A stretch of 64,000 nucleotides of DNA. It comes from Phorcus lineatus. Taxonomy: Eukaryota; Mollusca; Gastropoda; Trochida; Trochidae. The notes beneath the pieces are model-generated. The model saw nothing but the letters and a program-made list of their open reading frames with translations. It was not told where the DNA came from and searched no databases. Made by a program: the position numbers and the translations under genes. Below are positions 51,201-62,119 of the stretch, one piece after another. The stretch's first letter is position 1. The number at the start of each line of letters is the position of its first letter. The stretch lies in contig OV121092.1 of NCBI GenBank assembly GCA_921293015.1, positions 34,231,764 through 34,295,763 on the forward strand, given 5' to 3'.

Positions 51201-54200
51201 CATTGCAGTGAAACCTGCAAGCATTGGCTGGAACAACTATGTTGAAGTTCAGTGCAGCATAGTACCAAAACCTTACTGCATGTAGAACAGTTCTCTACTA
51301 CAGACAAAGTTCCTTAGCCCCTGACGTGATTCAAACCCTAGACTTTTTTATCCAATGCTGAACGAGCTTACCACTGCACACAAACTATAAAAATGAGCAG
51401 ACAGATGGTTTGACAATTGCACATATATGATGGTCACAACAAGATATACATTTGGTGTTAACAACTGAACAACACATGGTTGGACAAACATGCCAAAAAG
51501 GAAATGGATTGAAAGAAAGCCTATGAACAGAAGCATGCTGTTAGACAATTAGTGACCCTTGTAGATGATTAGACATAACGAAACAAGTCGGCGATCCTGA
51601 CAAGACACTGCAGGTGGAAGGTTGGACATGCAGGACGTAGGACATGCAGGATGTAGGACATGCAGGACATGGGACATGCAGGACGTAGGACATGCAGGAC
51701 ATAGGACATGCAGATAAACACACATGCAGTTGGTCAGACAGACATGCAGGAAGACATACTGATGTCTGCGGGAAGACAGATTGCAGTGATGGAGGGAAGT
51801 GCAATGCAAGGAGCTAACACTTGGGTTTCTGTTGCAGCTCTCTCTCAGTATCCTTCATCGGCCCTGCAACGAGCTCTGCAACAGGAGGGCCACATTACCA
51901 TAGCAATGGGTATATAGAAGGGTCGTAGCACCATAGCAACACACACGATACAGTAGCAACAGGTACATAAGGGTTACATCACTAAGCAACAATATACAGT
52001 ATATCAGGGAGATAACATGTTTTAAAAATTTGAAATAGACTAAAGAAATGTTTATTTGTTTATTTGGTCTGGATAATGTGATATAAAAAACCCATATTCT
52101 TCTAAATTAAATAAGATAGTTATGCTAGGTAGTTTTGGTTACCTGCAAAGATGTGAGAAACAGCATGTACATAACAAGTAGGTTGGCACAACAATTCATC
52201 TAAGTTTTATATAACATAATAATTATAACATACAATAATAATATAGGCTCTCCAAGATTAAGATTATCATATACATCCACTCCTATTGACTAAACTTCTG
52301 ATTATCAAATTCAACTCTTATCTGAGCTCGACTTTCAGAAAGGAACAACAAGCTTCTTCGTATGAAATCAGGTTTGTTGACAGACTGTCTTTTGGTTAAC
52401 TTTTCCTGCTGGAAAAGTATCGAGTCTTTCTATTCTTTAGCTCTTGATTGACATAAGATATTGAATAAAAACTTTTTCATCTTCTTTCATAAACTTATCA
52501 ACAATTGTATCAATTTTTCCTTGACCAAAGCAAACTAAACTCATTGACCTCTTACACTTACTCATTATTAATATTGTTGTTATTAATCCCAATATCTATT
52601 GTACTTCTCAGGCTAATGGCAGTGAGTAAAGTCTAACTTTGTATTTCTTAGGCTAATGGCAGTGAGTAAAGTCTAACTTTGTACTTCTTAGGCTAATGGT
52701 AGTGAGTCAAGTCTAACTTTGTACTAATTCACTTAGATCTTCATTGGTCAACTACCTCATTGCCTCTTATTTCTTGATCATCAGTAACATCTAACTCAAG
52801 GAACTACTGGTACACTTTTTGACCTCCTGGGGTCACGACCTCACTAATATCATCCCTAGCCACGTTTTATTACCTGCCTGCCAACACACCTAAAGACTTC
52901 ACATGAGGCAAAAAACATAAAATCGTTGGAATGTCAGCCATTTTGTGTATCCAACCAAGCACCAATGGTGGGAATTGATTTAAACAGATGGCCAAAATAC
53001 TGCTTTTCACCAGCGCCCAGATAGCATGGTCAGAAAACAATTTGCTCTCACCAAAGATAAACTTAGATATTTGGTTGCGTTGGGAACTTCTTGGTCTGCC
53101 AATGGAAATATAACCAGAGGCAAGTTAGTTTCACCCAGACGAGCTTGGAAAATATTCCACTGGAGCTTGGTGTATTTGATATATCTACAGACAGATGGTG
53201 TCTGATTTTACCTCCAGGATAGAAGAGTTCCACAGATCTAGAAAACAGCATGTAGCTGACGTAACATTGTTTGTGCAGATATATTTTGAATCAGTAAATC
53301 CTTATGCTTTAGAACAGGTGAAATTTACCACTTTCACCACTTGTGATTGTAGTTTATAAATACAATATTATCTTGTTATTAGAAAATTTCATAGGTAAAT
53401 TAAATACACCCCTGTGTGTTCATAATCAATGTAAATATATTCTGGTAATTCTGGCCATGACGTACAAAAATCTATACAAATGAATTAACTTCTTCTTCTT
53501 ATTATGATTACAATTAAGTAAGACTTTCATTAATCAACTTGCAAATAGATCAAATCAATTTCAATTTGGTTGTGACTCATTACACTAATCGCCTATTATC
53601 AAATTTCATTTTTCTTTATAGCAGAATACATAATTCTGAATTTATATGCATAAATATCAAAAGCATCAAGTACTTTACGAAGTTTTATATCATTATATTT
53701 GATCATTGTTGTTATAATCTTTAACTTGCTATCTTAGCATTAAAAGATTACTACTGTATATTCAAAACTGAGATAAACATCTTTATTCATAACAAATATT
53801 CATTATACTTAAAGAACAGTCCTGTCGGGGTATTTTTTGTGAAAACTAAATTCAAGGGTTATAACTGTTTATCCATACATATGTTATACAGAACATTATA
53901 ACACAACACATGAAACATTTTGGTTGATTTTGATTTTTACAACTTGATAAATAGGAGCCCATACTCATAAAAAACCCACAACATTGAAACAGGAAGCCAT
54001 TCATCTGTGCTTGGCTTGAAAAGCCTTGTTGCCGCAGCACAAGGATTGTTGATTAGTCTTATCATAAATCATTTTAAAAGTGTGGATATTTTGTCCTTAG
54101 ATATGGTGGGGTTTTTTAATATTGTGAAATTAGTAAAGTTACAGTGCCCTCTTTTATGATATTCCCCTAAAAAACAACATGGCGGAGCGATTGCCGATAG

Positions 54201-57200
54201 GACAGCCTCTTTAAGCAACTTATTGACACCTTGCACTAACTGCCTAATATCATTATAGCTGGTAATATAACCAATATATTGCTCATTTTGGGAGGAAATT
54301 AATACAGTTCCTAACAAAAAATCCATGGGGATATGTATTAAATTGCCAATACGTGTTCAAATCAGTGATGGTATTGCTTTGTTTAGACACACAATATCAT
54401 TCCAGTTTATTATCCAGGACATCATTATACTTCTATCATATAAACATAATATTATACCAATATTCCAAAAGAGTTTTCAAATAAGCAATGGGCTTGCTTT
54501 GATTAGATTCATATAATGATATTCAAATCTATATAGTTTCCAAAACAGCAATGGACTTGATTTGTTTAGAAATATAACAAAATTCCAACATACCAATAGA
54601 GTTTTGAATTGGTGATTTCACATGTAGTAATTTTCTTAAAAGGTTTCCATATCAGTATTGCAAAATCTTTCAGAACCGACAGAATTTATTTTTCAAGTTT
54701 CATCTTCAGCATAGCTAAAAATAGTGAGGACAGCAATAATAAAACAAAAGATATTTTTGGCTCCATATTTTCATACTGAAAGAGATTGATGCCAATAAAA
54801 GGACTCCAAATGAATATGAAGTATGGTGCTGTAGTGGTTAACATGCCGGCCTTTCAGGCCTCAGTCTCGGGTTTGAGCCCAGGTGGAGTCAGGGGCAAGG
54901 CACTTCCTTCATATGATACTCAGTCCACAGTACAAATGGGTACCTGAACACAGGAGGTATGGATTGATACGGTAATTAAGCTTGGTTGCTGCCTCAAAGG
55001 AAAAACCCTGGCATGTTGATACATGTGAAGCCAATAACAATAATCTAATAATTGTCATTATAATTATTTTTCACTTCAGTCAATTAGTTTAAAAGAAAAA
55101 CTAAGTGACCCATCATTAGGGGCATAACTCACTAACAAAGGGAATAATGAAGGACTGTCCACTGGCTAAATATTGGATTTTCCATAAAACTTGTAGCTAT
55201 TTTGCCATTTTTTACAAAATTATAAAAATATTTGTTATAAAAAATTTACAATTGACTGACCTAAAACTGATTTTTTTGCAAATAAAAAAAGTTATAAGAA
55301 TGAATAAGAAGAAATTGTGATATTCAAAACCGTACAAAAGGTAAGCATGATGGAGAACATGAAAAAATTCCAAAGACAAAAATAGGGGATGGCTTGGAGT
55401 TTCTTATAAACCATGTAAGCAATAAAATTTAAACATCCAAGAAAGATTATGATGACAAAGCAAGTTTTCTTTAAACTTCAAGATTATGTTTAAGAAATAT
55501 ATCAAAAAAATATCATGACCTGAAAATATGTGATGAGAAAACATTACTTTATTCATAGAAGGGACTTTATGATTTTTCTTTTAGTAACAGAGACTTCATC
55601 GAAATAAAGGCAATTTCATAAATACATTAATAACCTCTATGAATAATTTTTTTCATGCAAATATATTATATAGTTTCAAATTATGATCACAATCATAATT
55701 TGTTCACATATACTATTGTATAACTTCAACAAATATATGTTACCCTCATCATGCTTTATTAGTTGATATTTCTAACTTTTACCTTATCAATTATCACTGA
55801 AAAATATCCTTAGAATCATGCTTTCATTTATTCCATTACAAACACAATAGAATCCAAAATTTAGTGCAAAAAAACAATGCTAAATTCACAATCACTAAAG
55901 CAACCAAAATAGGGGAAATAAAAATTCAAAATGAGTTGCCAAACCAAGGGGAATAACTCTACCTGTTACGCTTGTTCATTATCATTATCTTGGGGTTCTA
56001 TGCCGCAAAAAGAGAAAATTGTAAAGTTATAAACATTTCAAACATATTTGTATTAAAATATATGCTAAAATACCATGCCAAGGAACTGGCAAACATATGT
56101 CATCAAAAGAATATTTACAAAATTTAATAAAAAGGATTTATTATCCAAACATTTTTGCTAGCTTCAAATTATTAGCCTACACAAAGATGTCAACACAAAA
56201 AGAAATGTATTTATCATTTTCCTTCAATAATCAAGTATGCAAATCTAAAAAAATGTAAACTAGTCTAAAATCTGAAACAAAGGTAATAATTAAAAAAGTT
56301 AATCTAAAAGGAAGGATTCTACAAATAATACAAAATTCATGCAAATTCTTCTAATTTTTTTTTTTTAGTTGCATGATAATCATTCATAATCAGCACATAC
56401 AAAACATTCATTCTTTACAAAAGATAATTGATTTATACACACACGGAATTATTGTCTTCTTATAGAAATCTAACGTCAGCCAATAGCTACAAGCAGTAAA
56501 TGAAGAATAATTCATAATTCTGATAACTTTCATAAAATTACATCTCCAATCGCAAAAATGAAAGTTGTGAATTGATGAATTACTCCAGTTGTTATTAAGG
56601 TTTGAATTTGCATCATTCACTAATTAGTTGTTTAATTACTTATTAAGCTGCACGCTGATTAATTGGCTCGGCTTACCTCACCTCACTAATTAATTTTGTC
56701 CAACATTTTAAGCTGAAAATCAATTTTTATAAATATTTCTTAACACAAATGAAAATTACAGTTTTTTTGTTAAATAATACATTTCTAATCTACCACTTTG
56801 TATATATTGTTATATTGTTTTGTCTTTCATTTTTATCTTTTATCGATATCTCTTGCTTGATGACATTAGAATCTATGTCGAAACATCACTTCCACAGAAT
56901 AAAGAAGTTGTTTATCAATAAAAATTGTCTTTATCCATCTCTTTCAAATGGTTCACAGACAATCCATCATTCTTATAAGTTATAAAAGATTTATTTCTTC
57001 TTCTAAAAACATATACCAAAAATCCTTGAATAATCAAATAAATGTATCAATTTCCGAAGATAATTATTGAAGGCAGACAATTATTCTTAACAAGAAATTA
57101 TTTATTTGTAGCTATAACGTGTCTAAACATAATATTAAAAAGAACAACACAAAACAATCATTATTGAAGACATCTTATTGTAAAATATAATGGATGCTTT

Positions 57201-60200
57201 TACTGTGAGGTAAAAAGTGTAAAAATTTATCAATATGACAAACATGAGAGATATTTTCAAGTCTATCGATTTTCCTCAATTAAACCAAGCAATTAGTGCA
57301 GGCATGCAATTATTCAAGGATTTTTTAAAGCTCACATTTAAAAAATGACATCAAACAACTTAACAGAATCACATTTTGACACATAGACAAAATATATTTG
57401 AAGTCGATGCATAAAACAAATTTGAAGAGGTGGAATTGACATATTTCTATCTGTGCAAAATTGTATAAAATTGAGAAATAATTTAAATACTTATATACCT
57501 GATTTCCTGATAATCATCACTATCATAATCACAATTACAGCATGCACAAAAATAAATAATTAAAATCACACACCTAAGCTAGAACTTGAACACTGTACTA
57601 ATAATCTAAGTCAGCCAAAAGCTGAAATGTTATTTAGGTGTGTGCTAAGTTATTATTCACTCCAAAATCATGCATTATGTTCATTTGTGCAAAAAAAATA
57701 ATATCAAGAAAATGTGAACATTTTTTATATATTTTCAAATTGTTGAATTGAACCAAAAGCATGGTGCTTCACTAGAAATGAAAATCTGTCACATAAGCAG
57801 GAAGTGAAAAAAAATTGGAATTTATAAAATTATATTTAAACACCTAGAAATAAACATGTGCAATTTGAATTTCACAAATAAACAATATACTGTTGACTCT
57901 CAGAAAAATGTCTTCACATTTTAATTGTTTCACATGTTTGCTTAATTTCACATTTGAATTGTTTCACAAGTTTGCATCACATTTTCATCATCTCATGTTA
58001 TTGTCACATCGAAGCTGCTTCAAATTTCTATTGCTTCATTGTTAGTCATGACAAAAACATTTTAAATGTTTTCTTTCATTTCATAATTCTTTTATTTTGA
58101 CTTAAAAGCTCCATCACTACACTTAAATTTGAAGATAGTAAAGTAGATATAATTCACTAGAGCGTTTAAATTTCATTCCATTTTTTGACAGATTTTGTAA
58201 ATGTTAATAAATAGAATAAATACATTTATGATATATATATAATATATTTTCTTTCTAGAAATCCATGATGTCTAAAAGTCTAATATTTTCCTTATACATT
58301 TAATGTTTCTTGTAATCTTCAACTTTAAACAACTAAACATTACTAGGATTTTTACACTGTCAAAACATTTAGAACTTTCATAATGAATAACATTTTTAAC
58401 AAATTTTATCTCTTAACTTTTATTTTTGAATGTTTTTTTATATGAAAAGACAATTTTTCTGAGAGTGAAACAGAATACGAAGTATATCAAAAGCACCTGA
58501 AGCCAAACTCTTGCACTGAAGACCGACTGACGGAATCTCACCGTACTTTCGAGAATGCCCACCTGTAAATATTACATATCACATGCATGAAATATAACAG
58601 GAGTTGCCATTGGTCAATCTGTTGACCAATAGGTGATAAGTGTTATATTGGTGCATATATATATATTCAATATATATATGATCCATTCAGTGCCTACTGT
58701 TGTTAAATAATTATTCAAAAGTGTTTTACAACATCAACCAATCATTGAGTAGGTTTTGATGATATTGACCAATCAGAGATCAGTGTTGTAACACTTCAAC
58801 CAATCACAGATGTCACAAAACATTGTATATCAATGATAAGAAATACATGCCATTTAGAAAATGAATAAATCTAACATTGTTATATTTGGCATCACACTAT
58901 AGGATCAAGATTCGAACCCATATCCTTAGTGCCAGCATTGATTGAACAAGCAGCTAACTAACTTGCCTATCTCGCTTTTTCGCCTAAATTGATTAGTATT
59001 AAATTATTTGGTACATAAGATCGAGTTACTGTCCAGTATAGTTTTATACAGCATTCAACACTAGTGATTGGCTCTTGTTATCAAACACACACTATATAAA
59101 CCAATCACATATGAATATATATATCGAAACTAATGATAGGATGATTAACTTGATGTGCGAGCCAATCGGGAGTGACGAATAGGCACAACTGACCAATCAT
59201 GAGTGTGAATCTACAACCTGACATGTGCAGACAAGACTATGTTATGTGAAAATGATTATATTATATCATCTTTCAATGATGAAAATGTGAATTCAATGAA
59301 TTAAGCAACTATGTCAACCTCAATTCATTGAACTTGTGAAAGAATTTATTTTTCTTTTCTTTTTTTTGTCTAATTAGAATTTAAAAAACTAATGCTAGAC
59401 AGTGTGTTGTTTATCAGAGTTAACATCTTTTTTATTTTTCTACTTTGCTGAAGTCATTTGGTGAAAGAAGTGTAGAAGTAAATACTGGAGTAAACATGTA
59501 AAATTTCAAATTCAAAATTTTTTGATTTCATTTGATATAAATGTTTTTTCCAAAAATTAAAATAACTTTACCAACTGATTGATCCAATAATTCACCTTTA
59601 TGAAATATTGCCATAAAGAATCATAAATCTAAAACAAATTTATATCTTGATATTAGTGACAACACTGAACAACTGACATGCTTATGAATATCAAAATAGA
59701 CAGAATCTCCACAAGCGAGCAATGCACATAAAATATGTATCTATGAAATAAAAAATTGTAACAAAGAGAGACTTTACTTTTGATTTTCATATGGATTAGC
59801 AATTTAAAAAAAAATATAATCAACATCAACGTCTTTTTTAGTTCCAGAGCCAAAATGCATTTTCATAGTATGCTTCATTTTCAGGTGACAGATCATGTAT
59901 CATACTTTACTTTCAAGGAAATTATTCATATTACTGATTTATTGGAAGGAAATATCAAAAGAGATAGCTTACTGTGTAAATTCTATATATTAAAGAAAGA
60001 AAATTATCTCCATATGCAATAAGAAAGGAAATGAAACATATCGAAAGTAATATATAGGTAATTTAAATGATATAGATTTAAAAAGTCAACTACTAGAGCA
60101 CAATTGAATGGAGATTGTTATTATTAAAAAAGATATAAGAACAATTCAAATTTTGTAAAAAAAAAAATCAAAGCATTATGAAAAAAGATGGGAGATGATC

Positions 60201-61627
60201 TATCCTTTATATTCTCTGATATTTTTTCATAAGAACTCAACCTTTATAAAATTACAATGATAAGTATGCTTTTGAGCATTTAAAGGAACTGATAGAAATA
60301 ATCTGTTCCAACATTTTTTTTAATTCACACTTGAAATATCTTGCATGAAGTTTCAAAATTTTAAAAAATTTACTGCAAAATTGCTATTTGAATTATTGAC
60401 ATAAAGATGCAAAATCCTTTTACCTGTTAGCAAGATGATTGTAACGATAATCATTAATTCATTTTGCAATAATATCACATTTCATATAAAAACAAATACT
60501 TGCTGTTTGTCACTAACAAATTATTTGCCAACACTCTTTGGATGCTAAGGATTTTTCTAAACACGCGAAGGGCCATGGTTAGCATGCTTTTGACAAAAAC
60601 ACGGAGAAACCAATAAAAAAACGTGCAGTTCACCTTGGTAAAGCACACGAAAAACGTGGACAATCAATGGTTGAATCAGATCGCAGCGTGCGTACAGTGC
60701 GACAACGAACTGTACCCATTGGTCCTGCAGAACATTGCCTTTAAATTATTTCTATTCAAGCTCCAGAATGAATTTCCTTAACCCTCTGCCTGCTCAATGT
60801 CTCCTCGGAAGCCAAAAATCTAAGAATGAAATGTTACTAAATTCTGTTTAAAATATATTTTAGCAGATCTAGTTTGGTTTATATGTGGGTTTATGCTGTT
60901 TTTAAAGTTTTAAATGTTATACTTTCATTGCTTTGGTAAATCTTTCCTGAAACCAGCAAAACATAATTATGTAGGACTACAGGGATTGCAATGCTACTTT
61001 GCTTTATAGTAGTTTAGATCTCTACAGCAACATTGGTAAGCTTTTAGGCAAACTAAACATCAAAGCTTTTCACAGTTATCATCTCATTTAATTCATCTAT
61101 CTGCATGTAGTATAGTAGTGTATTTCCCTATTGCAACATTGGTAAGCTTTTAGGAAAACGAAACATCTAAGCTTTTTACAGTTATCATCTCATTAATTCA
61201 TCTATCTGAATGTTGTATAGTAGTATATTTCCCTATAGCAACGAAAGTAAGCTTTTAGGTTAACCAAATATCTACGCTTTTCACAGTTATCATTTCATTT
61301 AATTCACCTATATGCATGTAGTATAGTAGCATATTTCCATATAGCAACAATGGTAAACATTTGGGTACACATTTACATCTAAGCTTCCCCAAAAATAATC
61401 CTCTGAAATTCAATCTGCAAATTTGAAAAGTAATAAATAATTAGGGAACTTTAAATATGCATATACCCATATGGAATGCATACTGAAGGTGCTCCCTGCG
61501 TAAGAACCTTCTTGAATGTCACCACCAACAAAACCTTCATTGACATTTCTTCAGGCACATACTGAATGAAGTCTATAATGCCTATGAGTTGAGTGACACC
61601 GCAAGTTCTCAACTTGTGACTCGTTGC
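45262..61627 (-). CDS. 3' part of an unrecognised multi-exon protein gene
   Basis: Minus-strand exons that chain by phase: 61627-61484 (phase 0 to 0; TCGVTQLIGIIDFIQYVPEE and KVLLVVTFKK), 60724-60634 (0 to 1; DQWVQFVVALYARCDLIQ then PLIVHVFRVLYQ), 58562-58497 (1 to 1; GGHSRKYGEIPSVGLQ), 46214-45262 (terminal; DTIHDEGIDSFRRLSSFLTG, ending FSKVKT). Exons stand out as GC- and CpG-richer islands in AT-rich introns. The first two look alpha-helical, as in a helical-repeat protein. The 317-residue terminal exon is polar, Ser/Lys/Glu-rich and probably disordered, with basic patches (KFKREKSLTELMRQ). Earlier exons must lie beyond the window or be missed. The last intron is 12.3 kb. I cannot name the family. 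Confidence 0.6.
46970..47045 (-). repeat. tRNA-like SINE remnant
   Basis: The minus strand carries GGTCCGAGTTCAAATCC, a B-box-like T arm, preceded by a TTGGTTA A-box-like stretch at tRNA spacing. No cloverleaf is complete. It sits in the last intron of the minus-strand gene. Confidence 0.45.
47345..47760. repeat. Diverged MITE-like element related to 43334-43631
   Basis: Begins TTAAGTGACACATAGTATTT and ends ACTGCCCCTTTCAAGG, resembling the ends of the 43334 element in the same order. It shares the internal blocks AGCCAAATACCGTATG and AATTGCCTCCCTAAA. Longer and more diverged than its relative. Confidence 0.5.
48328..48541 (-). CDS. Possible alternative first exon (hydrophobic)
   Basis: From an ATG at 48541 the minus strand is open for 71 codons (MKLDNLFLYLLVGVKVIY and further hydrophobic residues) to a strong donor GTAAGTTAAG. 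Its phase (1) matches the terminal exon at 46214, so it could be a first exon of a short isoform with a signal or membrane segment. AT-rich hydrophobic ORFs also arise by chance. Confidence 0.25.
50565..51090. repeat. Degenerate minisatellite, units of about 30-36 bp
   Basis: A loosely repeated unit of the type GATGGTCGGACAATTGGGCA followed by AACCAACACAA occurs a dozen or more times with many differences. Related units continue after the inserted SINE at about 51386-51500. Reverse-strand ORFs through it are repetitive artefacts. Confidence 0.75.
51091..51380 (-). repeat. tRNA-derived SINE, older copy
   Basis: Aligns along its length with the 61790-62107 element: the tail GGTGAGGTG at the left, CCTGCATCACTATTGTGGCT, GCATTGCAGTGAAACCTGC, and a decayed tRNA-like head at the right. 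Near-identical flanks CAAACATAA and CAAACTATAA suggest an old target duplication. It is inserted in the surrounding minisatellite. Confidence 0.85.
51624..51713. repeat. 16-bp tandem repeat, 5.6 copies
   Basis: Unit GGACATGCAGGACGTA with one or two differences between copies. It follows the larger minisatellite by about 150 bp and shares the GGACA/ACATGCAG theme, so it may have grown from it. Confidence 0.9.
52601..52725. repeat. 40-bp tandem repeat, 3.1 copies
   Basis: Three copies start GTACTTCTTAGGCTAATGGC (C/T variants) and end AAGTCTAACTTT at exact 40-bp spacing (52601, 52641, 52681), with only a few differences. Confidence 0.9.
53052..53184 (-). CDS. Weak coding-exon candidate
   Basis: The minus strand reads YIKYTKLQWNIFQARLGETN and LPLVIFPLADQEVPNATKYL between an AG acceptor and a GTGAGAGC donor. 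It is richer in GC than its surroundings. Its phases (2 to 0) do not fit between the neighbouring exons of the minus-strand gene, so it would have to belong elsewhere or be a fragment. Confidence 0.2.
54822..55030 (+). repeat. tRNA-derived SINE of a second family
   Basis: A plus-strand head with A-box-like GTAGTGGTTAA and B-box GGGTTTGAGCCC is followed by the body motifs GGGGCAAGGCACTTCC and ACAAATGGGTACCTG, which recur in SINEs of many marine invertebrates. It is unrelated in body to the CACCTCACC-tailed family in this window. Confidence 0.75.
58605..59215. repeat. Cluster of CCAATCA-type motifs
   Basis: About nine copies of (A/G)CCAATCA or its complement occur in 600 bp at irregular spacing, several followed by AGAG or CAGAG. 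Similar blocks occur in the RS gene's 3' UTR. Probably relics of short dispersed repeats; CCAAT-box function is not implied. Confidence 0.45.
58895..58985 (-). repeat. tRNA-like SINE head
   Basis: The minus strand has GGGTTCGAATC as a B box with TAGGCAAGTTAGTTAGCTG upstream as a degraded A-box region. No SINE body is assigned. Confidence 0.45.
61004..61370. repeat. 105-bp tandem repeat, about 3.4 copies
   Basis: Units of 104-107 bp carry GCAACATTGGTAAGCTTTTAG, CACAGTTATCATCTCATTTA and GTATAGTAG in the same order, starting near 61026, 61132, 61237 and 61342, with moderate divergence. It lies in the 0.76-kb intron between two exons of the minus-strand gene, without disturbing the flanking splice sites. 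Confidence 0.9.
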
Positions 61628-61789
61628 CTAAGACTGATGTTGGTAAATAGAGAATCTCATCCAAGTGTCTTTAGATATAAAATAAATCAACATAGAGTTG
61701 ATAGAAGATATTGATAGAAGAGTTGATATCATGTTTTAAAGGGCGACATCTCGTCTGGAGACCAGTATCGGATAATAACTAAACATTTA

Positions 61790-62107
61790 GGTGAGGTGAG
61801 TTGGTGTTTAACGCCACTTTCAAGATTATTTCACTTATATCGTGGTTGCTAGTATTATATTGCAGGGAGAAAGCCCGCAACACCATTGTGGCTATGCATT
61901 GCGGTGAAACCTGCGAGCATCGGCTTGAACTAGCAAACCATGGGTGGTACTGTGCTGAATTTCAGTGTAGCACTGCACACAAACCTGACTGCGTGTAGAA
62001 CAATTCTCTACTGTAGACAAAGTTGCTGAGCTCCTGGCGGGATTCGAACCACGGACCTCTTGATCCGAAGCCGAAAGCTCTAACCACTGCGCTATCCAGC
62101 TAAACTT
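61790..62107 (-). repeat. Full-length tRNA-derived SINE with 12-bp target duplication
   Basis: On the minus strand a clear tRNA-like head (GATAGCGCAGTGGTTAGAG as A-box region, GTGGTTCGAATCCCGCC as B box) leads into a body ending GGCGTTAAACACCAACTCAC. ACTAAACATTTA flanks both ends exactly (61778-61789 and 62108-62119). Length and intact ends suggest a fairly recent insertion. Related copies are at 51091-51380 and 26181-26309. Confidence 0.92.
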
Positions 62108-62119
62108 ACTAAACATTTA

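Larger units (their letters stand above)
46215..58496 (-). other. 12.3-kb last intron of the minus-strand gene
   Basis: AT-rich DNA holding SINE and MITE remnants, several minisatellites (about 50565-52725), one intact-looking SINE and weak exon candidates. The block at about 54110-54330 contains CGCCATGTTGTT and GTCCTATCGGCAATCGC on the minus strand and may be another dispersed repeat. I see no exon I can trust. Confidence 0.45.

Noticed and set aside
51541-51809. Cys-rich minus-strand ORFs that look like toxin-type repeats
   Set aside because: Created by the 16-bp GGACATGCAG tandem repeat read in reverse; no signal peptide or start context.
50565-52725. Spaced repeats that could suggest a CRISPR array
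   Set aside because: Units are degenerate, spacing is irregular, and the setting is a eukaryotic intron.
53185-53230. A 26-bp exon joined to 53052-53184
   Set aside because: The implied intron is only 27 bases, too short to be spliced.
62027-62107. A functional tRNA gene
   Set aside because: The tRNA-like part is the head of a SINE with a body and target duplications, and its arms do not close into a full cloverleaf.
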